From Actinomycetota bacterium (lineage in GTDB: Bacteria; Actinomycetota; Thermoleophilia; Gaiellales; Gaiellaceae): 17,858 nt of DNA. The notes under the pieces are model-generated. The model did no database searches and was not told the DNA's origin. It was given only the letters and a program-made list of their open reading frames with translations. Position numbers and translations under genes: made by a program. Positions 7,100-13,700 of this stretch are shown here, piece by piece. The DNA is taken from assembly GCA_005885565.1 (NCBI GenBank), contig VAXK01000169.1:1-17858 (forward strand). The letters are read 5' to 3'. The first letter of the stretch is position 1; each line of letters starts with the position of its first letter.

Positions 7100-7870
7100 T
7101 CAGCGGCCCTCGAACTGTGGCGGCCGCTTCTCGAGGAAGGCGGCGACGCCCTCGCGGAAGTCCTCGGTGCGCGTCGCCGCGGCCTGGAGCTGGGCCTCCC
7201 GCTCGAGCTGCTCTTCGAGCGTCGCCGTCTGCGCGTGCTCGAGGAGGCGCTTCGTCAGCGCGATTCCGCGGGTCGGCAGGGCGGCGAGCTCGGCGGCGAG
7301 CGCGGCGGCTCGCTCGGCGAGCGCGTCGGCCTCCACGACCTCGGAGACGAGGCCCCACGCGTGCGCCTCGGCGGCGGTCAGCCGGCGGCCCGACGCGAGC
7401 CACTCGAGCGCGCGCGCGTAGCCGAGGAGCCGCGCCGCGAAGAAGGAGCCGCCGGAGTCCGGGACGAGGCCGATGTTGATGAAGGCGGGCACGAAGGTCG
7501 CCGAGTCGGCGGCGAGGCGCAGGTCGCACGCGAGCGCGAGCGAGAGGCCGGCGCCCGCAGCGGCGCCGTTCACGGCCGCGACGACGGGCTTATCCAGGCT
7601 TCGCAGGCCGAGGATCGTGGGGTGATACGTGCTGCGAAGGCGCTCGCCGATGTCCCCCGCCGACTCGCGGAACTCGGTGAGGTCCTGGCCGACGCAGAAG
7701 CCGCGCCCCGCGCCGGTCACGACCACCGCGCGCACGTCGTCGGCCCGCGCCTCCTTGAACGCCGCCTGGAGCGCACGGTGCATCGCGGCGTCGAAGGCGT
7801 TCAGCACCTCGGGCCGGTTGAGCGTGATCGTGAGGACGCCGCCGTCGCGGCTGGTCTCCACCTCGGCCAT
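7100..7870 (-). CDS. paaG: PaaG-like ring-1,2-epoxyphenylacetyl-CoA isomerase
   Basis: This 256-residue crotonase-superfamily protein would isomerise the epoxide made by PaaABC to oxepin-CoA. Residues 54-63 (AGRGFCVGQD) and 101-109 (NGAAAGAGL) build the oxyanion hole. The two hydratase glutamates of rat crotonase (E144, E164) are replaced (S110 and F130), so it should not be a hydratase. Instead it has Asp138 in GLVPDSGG, the position of the catalytic Asp of E. coli PaaG (LIPDCGG). The C-terminal FLEKRPPQFEGR is also typical of PaaG. The gene converges on the paa operon and abuts the lipoprotein stop with no gap, so it is separately transcribed. The ATG at 7870 has only a weak, distant AGGTG upstream. 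No PaaR-type operator is visible in the 66-base gap behind it. A generic enoyl-CoA isomerase is the alternative. Confidence 0.8.
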   Translation of the reverse strand: MAEVETSRDGGVLTITLNRPEVLNAFDAAMHRALQAAFKEARADDVRAVVVTGAGRGFCVGQDLTEFRESAGDIGERLRSTYHPTILGLRSLDKPVVAAVNGAAAGAGLSLALACDLRLAADSATFVPAFINIGLVPDSGGSFFAARLLGYARALEWLASGRRLTAAEAHAWGLVSEVVEADALAERAAALAAELAALPTRGIALTKRLLEHAQTATLEEQLEREAQLQAAATRTEDFREGVAAFLEKRPPQFEGR

Positions 7871-7936
7871 GTCGATTCGAGTCTCGCACCTTCCACAGCC
7901 GAGCGTCGATCGCCGCGGCGAACAGGAGGGACGCGG

Positions 7937-9166
7937 CTACGACAGCTCGCGCAGGCGCCGTTCGAGGAAGCGGCGTTCTACCGGGTTCGTCGCGAGCTCG
8001 AGCGCCCGGCCGTACGCGGCGGCCGCCTCGCCCAGGCGTCCCGACCGCCGGAGCAGGTCGGCACGCGCGGAATGGAAGAGGTGGTAGCGCTCCAGCCCGT
8101 CGATCCCGTCGACGAGCTCGAGGCCGCGTTCCGGTCCCTCGGCGAGCGCGATCGCGACGGCCCGGTTCAGCTCGACCACCGGGCTCGGATCGATCCTCGC
8201 CAATCGTCCGTACAACTCGGTAATCCGCGGCCAGTCCGTCTCGTCGGCGCTCCCCGCCCGCGCGTGCTCGCCCGCGATCGCCGCCTGCAGCCCGTACCGG
8301 CCCGCGCCGCGCCGCAGCGCCTCCGCGGCGAGGGACAGTCCCTCCCGGATCTCCCCCGCGTCCCAGAGTGACCTGTCCTGCTGCTCCAGCAAGACGAGGT
8401 CGCCGGCCGCGTCCACGCGCGCGTCGCGCCGCGAGTCCTGGAGCAGCATGAGCGCCAGCAGGCCGATCGCCTCGGCCTCGTCCGGCATCAACGCTACGAG
8501 CACCCGGCCGAGCCGGATCGCCTCGGCCGCGAGCTCGCGCCGCACGAGCGAGTCGCCCGCCGTCGCCGAGTAGCCCTCGTTGAAGACGAGGTACAGCACC
8601 GCGAGGACGCCGTCGAGCCGCGCCGGCAGCAGGTGCGCGGGCGGCACGCGGAACGGAATCGCGGCCGCGCGGATCTTCCGCTTCGCGCGCACGAGCCGCT
8701 GGGCCATCGTCGGCTCGGGGACGAGGAAGGCGCGGGCGATCTCGGCCGTCGTCAAACCACCGAGGAGCCGCAGCGTCAGCGTGACCCGCGCCTCGAGCGC
8801 GAGCGCCGGGTGGCAGCACATGAAGACGAGGCTCAGACGGTCGTCGGGGATCTCGTCCACCTCGTCCTCCTCGTCCGGAGCGACGCCGGCCGGCAGCATC
8901 CGCGCGAGCTCCTCGAGCTTCGCCGCGCCGCGCCGCGCGCGCCGGAGCCGGTCGAGCGCGCGGTTCCGCGCCACCGCGACGATCCACGCGCCGGGGTTCG
9001 CAGGCACGCCGTCGCGGGGCCACCGGTCGAGGGCGACGACGAAGGCCTCCTGCACCGCGTCCTCGGCGAGGTCGACATCGCGGAGCGCCCGCACGAGCGC
9101 CGCGACCGCCCGCCCCGACTCCTCGCGGAAGAGGCGGGCGATCGTCCGGTCCTCGAGCGCTGCTAT
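7937..9166 (-). CDS. ECF42-type sigma factor with C-terminal TPR extension
   Basis: This is an ECF sigma factor of about 409 residues. Region 2 is clear (FREESGRAVAALVRAL, DVDLAEDAVQEAF, NPGAWIVAVARNRALDRLRR). Region 4 is ALEARVTLTLRLLGGLTTAEIARAFLVPEPTMAQRLVRAKRKI. A long helical extension follows (NEGYSATAG, VVELNRAVAIALAEGP, and a TPR-like C-terminus), as in ECF42 proteins, where it is needed for activity. It lies directly downstream of a DGPF gene, the hallmark ECF42 neighbour. The start is uncertain: the family begins 8-12 residues before FREESGR, but no ATG, GTG or TTG exists there. The coordinate given uses ATA at 9166-9164, which overlaps the DGPF stop (ATAG); ATC at 9142 is another option. 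The first canonical codon, GTG at 9094, would delete part of region 2. The frame is open upstream to 9454 but overlaps the DGPF gene. Confidence 0.88.
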   Translation of the reverse strand: MAALEDRTIARLFREESGRAVAALVRALRDVDLAEDAVQEAFVVALDRWPRDGVPANPGAWIVAVARNRALDRLRRARRGAAKLEELARMLPAGVAPDEEDEVDEIPDDRLSLVFMCCHPALALEARVTLTLRLLGGLTTAEIARAFLVPEPTMAQRLVRAKRKIRAAAIPFRVPPAHLLPARLDGVLAVLYLVFNEGYSATAGDSLVRRELAAEAIRLGRVLVALMPDEAEAIGLLALMLLQDSRRDARVDAAGDLVLLEQQDRSLWDAGEIREGLSLAAEALRRGAGRYGLQAAIAGEHARAGSADETDWPRITELYGRLARIDPSPVVELNRAVAIALAEGPERGLELVDGIDGLERYHLFHSARADLLRRSGRLGEAAAAYGRALELATNPVERRFLERRLRELS

Positions 9167-9492
9167 CGCTCCACCACCGGCCTCACCTCGACCACGCCTC
9201 GCTCCGCCGCCGGAATCCGCGCCGCGAACTCGATCGCCTCGTCGAGGCTGCCGCAGTCGATGAGGTAGTAGCCGCCGAGCTGCTCCTTCGTCTCCGCGAA
9301 CGGCCCGTCGGTGGTGAGGGTCTCGCCGTCCCGAACGCGAACCGTCGTCGCGGTGTCGGAATCCTGGAGCTCGGCGCCGTCGGTCGCCTCCCGTGAGAGC
9401 GCCATGTACCGCTCGGTGGCCTTCCGCTGCTCTTCCTCCGACAGCGCGCTCCAAGCGTCCTCGGTTCCGTAGATCAAGGCCATGTACTTCAT
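9163..9492 (-). CDS. DGPF (YCII-related) domain protein
   Basis: This 109-residue dimeric alpha/beta-barrel-type protein begins MKYMALIYG and carries the signature TTDGPFAETKEQLGGYYLIDC (DGPF at 62-65), followed by DEAIEFAARIP and the ending EVRPVVER. The family is almost always encoded beside ECF42 sigma factors and is usually their transcriptional target. Its biochemical role is unclear, with a possible stress or signalling function. The ATG at 9492 has an excellent ribosome-binding site (AGGAGGTG). The TAG stop at 9165-9163 overlaps the presumed start of the sigma gene, so the two form an operon behind an ECF42-like promoter. Confidence 0.93.
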   Translation of the reverse strand: MKYMALIYGTEDAWSALSEEEQRKATERYMALSREATDGAELQDSDTATTVRVRDGETLTTDGPFAETKEQLGGYYLIDCGSLDEAIEFAARIPAAERGVVEVRPVVER

Positions 9493-9495
9493 GGT

Positions 9496-9503
9496 CACCT
9501 CCT
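9496..9503 (-). promoter_or_regulatory. Strong ribosome-binding site of the DGPF gene
   Basis: AGGAGGTG on the minus strand lies three bases before the ATG at 9492, counting from the last base of the motif. It is the best Shine-Dalgarno match in the window and settles that start. Confidence 0.8.
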
Positions 9504-9521
9504 CGTCGGGTTCAGCATGAC

Positions 9522-9548
9522 GACGAACGGGACCGGGCGAAATCGACA
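9522..9548 (-). promoter_or_regulatory. ECF42-type autoregulatory promoter
   Basis: On the minus strand, TGTCGA (9548-9543) is followed by a 17-base spacer and CGTC (9525-9522). This matches the promoter reported for ECF42 sigma factors (TGTCGA at -35, CGA/TC at -10). The predicted transcript start is near 9515, giving a leader of about 22 bases to the DGPF ATG at 9492. The sigma factor encoded downstream would therefore drive its own operon. A second CGTC at 9522-9519 gives a less likely 20-base spacing. Confidence 0.65.
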
Positions 9549-9573
9549 CCGACGGAGCCCCGGGTTCGCGAGC

Positions 9574-9579
9574 TACGCT
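9574..9579 (+). promoter_or_regulatory. Candidate -10 of a leaderless promoter (protease gene)
   Basis: TACGCT (TANNNT) ends six bases before the ATG at 9586, and no Shine-Dalgarno sequence lies between them. The arrangement predicts a transcript beginning at or next to the start codon. No good -35 hexamer is seen 16-18 bases further upstream, so the evidence is modest. Confidence 0.35.
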
Positions 9580-9585
9580 CGCCGC

Positions 9586-10521
9586 ATGGCCATCGAGGTC
9601 TCCGACGCCGAAGCGCTCGACGCGTACTCGCGTGCCGTGACTGCGGTCGCGGAGCGGCTGGCGCCCTCCGTCGCGAACCTGCGGGTGCGCCGCGGCGGCG
9701 GCGGGAGCGCCGTCGTCATCAGCCCTGACGGCTTCCTGCTCACCTCGGCGCACGTGGTCGCCGCCGGGCGCGGCCGGGGCCGCGCGTCGTTCGTCGACGG
9801 CCGCGAGCTCGACTTCTCCGTCGTCGGTGCCGACCCGCTCTCCGACCTCGCCGTCCTCCGCGCCGACGCGCGCGACCTCGTGGCCGCCGAGCTCGGCGAC
9901 GCCGAGCGGCTCCGCGTCGGCCAGCTCGTCGTCGCGATCGGGAATCCGCACGGCTTCGGCGGCTCGGTCACGGCCGGCGTCGTCTCCGCCCTCGGGCGGT
10001 CATTGCCGACGCGCTCGGGCGCGAACGTCCGCTACGTCGACAACGTGATCCAGACCGACGCCGCGCTGAACCCGGGCAACTCGGGCGGCGCGCTCGCCGA
10101 CGGCCGCGGCCGCGTCGTCGGCGTCAACACCGCGGTCGCCGGAGTCGGTCTCGGGCTCGCGGTCCCGATCAACGAGGCGACGCGGAAGATCGTCGGCGCG
10201 CTGATGCGCGAGGGCCGCTACCGGCGCGCGTACCTCGGCATCGCCGGTGGCCCGAGGCCGCTCCCGCCCCGCGTGGCCGCCGAGCTCGGCCGGCGCGAGT
10301 GCGTCGAGGTCGTGAACGTCGTCGAGGGCTCGCCGGCGGCGGCGGCCGGGCTGCGACCGGAGGACATGATCGTCGCGGTCGACGGGACGCCGGTCGAGAC
10401 CGTCGACGATCTGCAGAGGTTCATGGTCGCCGAGCTGATCGGCCGCCGCGTCGAGCTCACCGTCGTCCGCGGCGACCGCACGCACGCGCTCACGCTCACA
10501 CCCGTGGAGCTGGACGGCTGA
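9586..10521 (+). CDS. HtrA/DegP-like serine protease with PDZ domain, no signal peptide
   Basis: This is a 311-residue S1C-type trypsin-like protease. The catalytic triad is complete: H56 (LLTSAHVV), D87 (DPLSDLAVLR) and S166 (NPGNSGGAL). An oxyanion and beta-strand framework surrounds it (VGQLVVAIGNPHG, GLGLAVPIN). A PDZ domain follows at about 225-308 (VVEGSPAAAAGLRPEDMIVAVDGTPV). The protein starts MAIEVSDAEALDAYSRAV and has neither signal peptide nor membrane anchor, whereas most HtrA proteases are exported or anchored. It is therefore likely cytoplasmic. The ATG at 9586 was preferred over an in-frame upstream ATG at 9517, because the extra 23 residues are Arg-rich and would overlap the promoter of the divergent DGPF gene. 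Its last 26 bases overlap the 3' end of the converging LtrA gene. Confidence 0.93.
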   Translation: MAIEVSDAEALDAYSRAVTAVAERLAPSVANLRVRRGGGGSAVVISPDGFLLTSAHVVAAGRGRGRASFVDGRELDFSVVGADPLSDLAVLRADARDLVAAELGDAERLRVGQLVVAIGNPHGFGGSVTAGVVSALGRSLPTRSGANVRYVDNVIQTDAALNPGNSGGALADGRGRVVGVNTAVAGVGLGLAVPINEATRKIVGALMREGRYRRAYLGIAGGPRPLPPRVAAELGRRECVEVVNVVEGSPAAAAGLRPEDMIVAVDGTPVETVDDLQRFMVAELIGRRVELTVVRGDRTHALTLTPVELDG

Positions 10522-11677
10522 CGGCCCCGGCGTGCTCCTCGTGCTCGAGGAGCTCGTAGGCGACCTGCGCGACGAGCAACCCTGCCAGCACGAGCGCGAC
10601 GACGAGCGGCGAGAGGCCGAACGGGACGAGGGCGAGGGCGGCCACGACGGTCCCGAGCCGGAGCGCGACGTCCGCGTCGAGCAGGACCGGCGGCGTGACG
10701 AGCTGGATCGCCGCCAGGCCGACCATCGTCATCGCGAGTCCGGCGCAGAGGATCCAGCTCGTGTCGTCGTAGCGACCCTGGCCACCGGCCGCGAAGATCG
10801 CGAGCTTCACGCCCGCCCCCATCGCGGCCAGGCCGACCACGACGAAGAAGTGCATGTACGTGTAGGTCAGGCCGCCCACGAGCCCGCGCGCGCTGATCGT
10901 CGTCTCGTCGAGGAAGTCGAAGTAGATCCACCAGAGCGCGGCCGCGGCGACGAATCCCGCGGCCGCCGCCGCCCCCGAGGCCGCTCCCCAGGGCACGTGC
11001 GCGATGCCGAGGACGACGCCGAGCACCGACTCGCCGAGCACGATCAGCGTCAGCAGGCCGAACCGCTCCGGTATGTGCCGCGGGTGGATCGGCGCAGTTG
11101 GCAGCTGCCGCCACGCGAGGAGCGGCGCGCCGAGCTCGAGCACGAGCGCGACGCCCCACAGCCAGTAGCGCGCAGGCGCCGGCAGCGCGAGCGAGCCGAG
11201 CCAGAAGCCGGTCGCCGTCCCGAAGGCGACGAGGAAGATCGCCGTGAGCCGGCGCGCCTCGGGCACGTGCCGTCGCGCCCGCTCGTAGAGGACGAGTAGG
11301 ATCACGCGGACGCCGAGGTAGGCGACGACGAAGCCGCTCGAGTGCCCGTCGAAGACGCTCCGCACCGTGGTCGCGAGCACCGCGACGAGGAACATCCCGA
11401 GCAGCGTGAGCAGCCGGTAGGGCAGGTCGTCGGTGTCGAACCGGTTCGCGTAGAAGGTGAAGCCCGCCCACGCCCACCAGACGGGGACGAAGACGGCGAC
11501 GAAGCCGAGGAAGCGCGGGAACGTCGGGTGGCTGGAGAGCGCGTTCGCGAGCTGGCCGACCGCCGCCACGAAGACGAGGTCGAAGAAGAGCTCGAGCCAC
11601 GTCGCCCGCCGCTCGTCGACGTCCTCGCCCGCGGCGGTGCGAAGGCGCGGCGGCTCGACGAAGCGCGAGAGCGTCAG
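10496..11677 (-). CDS. LtrA-family membrane protein, apparent CTG start
   Basis: This is a low-temperature-requirement A (LtrA) family integral membrane protein of about 393 residues. It shows the family opening PPRLRT..RRATWLELFFDLVFVAAV and then about 10-12 hydrophobic helices with conserved stretches such as FTFYANRFDTDDLPYR, ERFGLLTLIVLGESVLG and WWIYFDFLDE. Its function is not firmly known; in Listeria it was linked to growth at low temperature. The expected N-terminus falls exactly at CTG 11677-11675, which overlaps the stop of the upstream hydratase gene as CTGA, in the way ATGA junctions do. No in-frame ATG, GTG or TTG lies nearby. The next one, GTG at 11569, would delete the ELFFDL signature. 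The 3' end overlaps the converging protease gene by 26 bases. Confidence 0.88.
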   Translation of the reverse strand: MTLSRFVEPPRLRTAAGEDVDERRATWLELFFDLVFVAAVGQLANALSSHPTFPRFLGFVAVFVPVWWAWAGFTFYANRFDTDDLPYRLLTLLGMFLVAVLATTVRSVFDGHSSGFVVAYLGVRVILLVLYERARRHVPEARRLTAIFLVAFGTATGFWLGSLALPAPARYWLWGVALVLELGAPLLAWRQLPTAPIHPRHIPERFGLLTLIVLGESVLGVVLGIAHVPWGAASGAAAAAGFVAAAALWWIYFDFLDETTISARGLVGGLTYTYMHFFVVVGLAAMGAGVKLAIFAAGGQGRYDDTSWILCAGLAMTMVGLAAIQLVTPPVLLDADVALRLGTVVAALALVPFGLSPLVVALVLAGLLVAQVAYELLEHEEHAGAVSRPAPRV

Positions 11678-12444
11678 CGGCCCTTGAAGTCGGGCTTCCG
11701 CTTCTCGACGAAGGCCTCGAGACCCTCCTTCGCGTCCTCGGAGGCGAAGGCGAGGTAGAGCGCGCGCCGCTCGTACTCCAGGCCGAGGCCGAGGGTCGTC
11801 TCGTGCGCGCGGTCGACGGCCTCCTTGGCGAGCCGCGTCGCGACCGGGCCCTTGGTCGCGATCTCGCGCGCGACGCGCTTCGCCTCGTCGAGCCATGCCT
11901 CCTTCGCGACCACGCGGGCGACGAGACCCGATGCCAGCGCCTCGCGCGCGTCGAGCTGCCGGCCGCTCAGGATGACGTCCATCGCGAGCGCCTTCCCCAC
12001 CGCACGCGTCAGCCGCTGCGTGCCGCCCGCGCCGGGGATGATCCCGAGGCCGGTCTCCGGCTGGCCGAAGCGCGCCGTCTCGGACGCGACGATCAGGTCG
12101 CACGACATCGCGAGCTCGCAGCCGCCGCCGAGGCAGAAGCCGGAGACCGCGGCGACGAGCGGCGTCCAGAGGTTCCGGATCGCGTCCCAGCGCTCGACGC
12201 GGCGTGCGTAGTAGAGCTCGATCGCGGTCGACTGCGCCAGCTCGCCGATGTCGGCGCCCGCCGCGAACGCGCGCTCCGAGCCGCCGAGCACGATGCAGCG
12301 GATCGCCTCGTCGGCGTCCAGCTCACGCAGCGCCGTCACGAGCTCGTCCATGAGCTCGTCCGAGAGGGCGTTCAGCTGCTGCGGACGGTTCAGCAGGCAG
12401 ACCGCGATCGGCTCGTCGCGCTCGACGCGCACCAGATCGCTCAC
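11674..12444 (-). CDS. Enoyl-CoA hydratase (crotonase/PaaF-like)
   Basis: This 256-residue crotonase would hydrate 2,3-enoyl-CoA esters, either in fatty-acid beta-oxidation or as the PaaF step of phenylacetate breakdown. Both catalytic glutamates of rat crotonase are present: E110 in GGGCELAMSCD and E130 in FGQPETGLGIIPGAGGTQRLTRAVGKALAM. The oxyanion-hole stretch ERAFAAGADIGEL and the C-terminal FVEKRKPDFKGR are standard. The GTG start at 12444 overlaps the stop of the DUF4440 gene as GTGA, so translation is coupled. The stop is embedded in the apparent CTG start of the LtrA gene. Sequence alone does not separate PaaF from a general short-chain hydratase, so no symbol is given. Confidence 0.92.
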   Translation of the reverse strand: MSDLVRVERDEPIAVCLLNRPQQLNALSDELMDELVTALRELDADEAIRCIVLGGSERAFAAGADIGELAQSTAIELYYARRVERWDAIRNLWTPLVAAVSGFCLGGGCELAMSCDLIVASETARFGQPETGLGIIPGAGGTQRLTRAVGKALAMDVILSGRQLDAREALASGLVARVVAKEAWLDEAKRVAREIATKGPVATRLAKEAVDRAHETTLGLGLEYERRALYLAFASEDAKEGLEAFVEKRKPDFKGR

Positions 12445-12812
12445 GGCAGGCGCACCGAGATCCGCCAAGACGCGAGCCACCGATCGTCGCCCCGCGTGAA
12501 GACGTCCGTGACCGCGTAGTCGCCGGTGAGGTCCTGGTCGCGGAGCGTCGCGTCCCAGCGCAGCCGGGCGGAGACGACGGCGACGTCGCCGAAGACGCGC
12601 GCGTCGACCTCGCGCGGGACGAGCGAGCGCGTGTCGATCTCGTCGAGCGCCGCGAGCCACTCGTCCTTCGGGACGCTCGGCCCGACGCCGCCCGTGCTCG
12701 AGAGCACGAAGTCGTCGGCGAGGAATGCGCGCGCCGCCTCGGCGTCGCGCCGCTCGACGATCCCGGCCCATTCGGCCTCGAGCGCCTCGAACTCGGCGGC
12801 CCTCGCGGCCAC
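12441..12812 (-). CDS. DUF4440/SnoaL-like (NTF2-fold) protein
   Basis: This 123-residue protein has the layout of the DUF4440/SnoaL-like NTF2 superfamily: an N-terminal helix (FEALEAEWAGIVERRDAEAARAFLADDFVLSS), then a curved beta-sheet (VFGDVAVVSARLRW, YAVTDVFTRGDDRWLASWRIS). These proteins are cytoplasmic and bind small ligands; some are isomerases or cyclases, but most have no known reaction. The GTG start at 12812 lies seven bases after a GGGGAT ribosome-binding site. The stop overlaps the hydratase start (GTGA). The operon context, between two crotonase genes, suggests a role in the same CoA-ester chemistry; this is inference only. Confidence 0.85.
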   Translation of the reverse strand: MAARAAEFEALEAEWAGIVERRDAEAARAFLADDFVLSSTGGVGPSVPKDEWLAALDEIDTRSLVPREVDARVFGDVAVVSARLRWDATLRDQDLTGDYAVTDVFTRGDDRWLASWRISVRLP

Positions 12813-12890
12813 GTCAGATCCCCGCGTCCCAGGTCAGCGGCGCAGACGGCGGAGCCGGCACCGCCCGGAAGCGGCATCGCAAGCGACGCC

Positions 12891-13700
12891 TCACTCGCGC
12901 TCCAGGAACTTGCGTACCGCCGTCTGGGCCTCGTCGCCGAGCATCGAGAGCGCGAGCCAGTCGCGGGCGTGGCCGACGGTCTCGTGCCAGGAGAGGTCGC
13001 GCCACCAGTTGAGCTGCTGCTTCGCATAGCGCGTCGTCTGCGGGAGCTTGCGCGCAAGCTTCTCGACCCACTCGTCGACGACCGCGTCGAGCTCGGCCGC
13101 CGGGACGGCGCGGTTCACGAGCCCCCAATCGGCGGCCTGCGCGGCCGGGATCTCGTCGCAGAGGAGGATGATCTCGCGCGCGCGGCGGTCGCCGACGAGG
13201 ATCGGGAGCCATTGGGTCGCGCCGCCCGCGGGCACGGAGCCGTGCTCGAGGCCGACGTGGCGGATGAAGGCGTCCTCGACCATCACGGCGAGGTCGCAGG
13301 CCATCTGGAGCTCGTTCCCGCCGCCGACGGCGATCCCGTTCACGCGCGCGATCGTCGGCTTGCCGATCTCCCGCAGCCGGTCGTGCATGTCCTTGAAGGC
13401 GCCGAACCACTTCCAGTACTCGCGCGGCTCGCCGAGGTAGTCCGCAGCCCACGACTTGAGGTCGGCGCCGACGCAGAACGCGCGCCCCGCGCCGGTGACG
13501 ACGACGACGCGGATCTCGTCGTCCCACGATGCGTCCTCGCACGCGCGCGCGAGCTCCCTCAGCATGCGGAAGTCGAAGGCGTTCAGCACCTCCGGCCGGT
13601 TGAGCGTGATCGTCGCCCGCGGCGGCGCCTTCTCGTAGACGATCGACTCGAAGCCGAGCTCGTCCGGCGCGCTCGGCCGCGGATGCGTGGGCTCAGCCAA
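12891..13700 (-). CDS. Divergent crotonase-family protein
   Basis: This 269-residue enoyl-CoA hydratase/isomerase superfamily member has the oxyanion hole (GAGRAFCVGADL, NGIAVGGGNEL). One of the two hydratase glutamates is present (E130 in GGGNEL). The second is Gly150, within HVGLEHGSVPAGGATQW; E152 two residues later could substitute. The stretch REIILLCDEIPAAQAADWGLVNRAVP resembles MenB and 6-oxocyclohexenoyl-CoA hydrolase-like enzymes more than standard hydratases. A Trp/Tyr-rich insert (EYWKWFGAFKDMHDRL) may shape a pocket for a cyclic acyl group. The substrate is unknown. The start is TTG at 13700, overlapping the end of the EthD-like gene by eight bases; no ATG or GTG is available close by. 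A 78-base gap with no recognisable signal separates it from the DUF4440 gene. Confidence 0.88.
   Translation of the reverse strand: MAEPTHPRPSAPDELGFESIVYEKAPPRATITLNRPEVLNAFDFRMLRELARACEDASWDDEIRVVVVTGAGRAFCVGADLKSWAADYLGEPREYWKWFGAFKDMHDRLREIGKPTIARVNGIAVGGGNELQMACDLAVMVEDAFIRHVGLEHGSVPAGGATQWLPILVGDRRAREIILLCDEIPAAQAADWGLVNRAVPAAELDAVVDEWVEKLARKLPQTTRYAKQQLNWWRDLSWHETVGHARDWLALSMLGDEAQTAVRKFLERE

Noticed and set aside
7870..7875. TGTCGA on the plus strand as a second ECF42 promoter
   Set aside because: No CG[AT]C lies 16-18 bases downstream, and it would transcribe antisense into the sigma gene.
7871..7936. Possible PaaR operator or promoter upstream of the PaaG-like gene
   Set aside because: No CNAACGNNCGTTNG-like palindrome and no convincing -10/-35 pair was found in the 66-base gap.
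9167..9454. N-terminal extension of the sigma factor to ATG 9454
   Set aside because: It would run through nearly the whole DGPF gene in another frame and encodes only Arg/Gly-rich sequence; the sigma homology begins after 9166.
11678..12103. Extension of the LtrA gene to ATG 12103
   Set aside because: It lies entirely within the hydratase gene in another phase and its translation is low-complexity.
12813..12890. Small gene or regulatory RNA in the 78-base gap between the divergent crotonase and DUF4440 genes
   Set aside because: No start codon with a ribosome-binding site, no hairpin with a T-run and no palindrome was seen.
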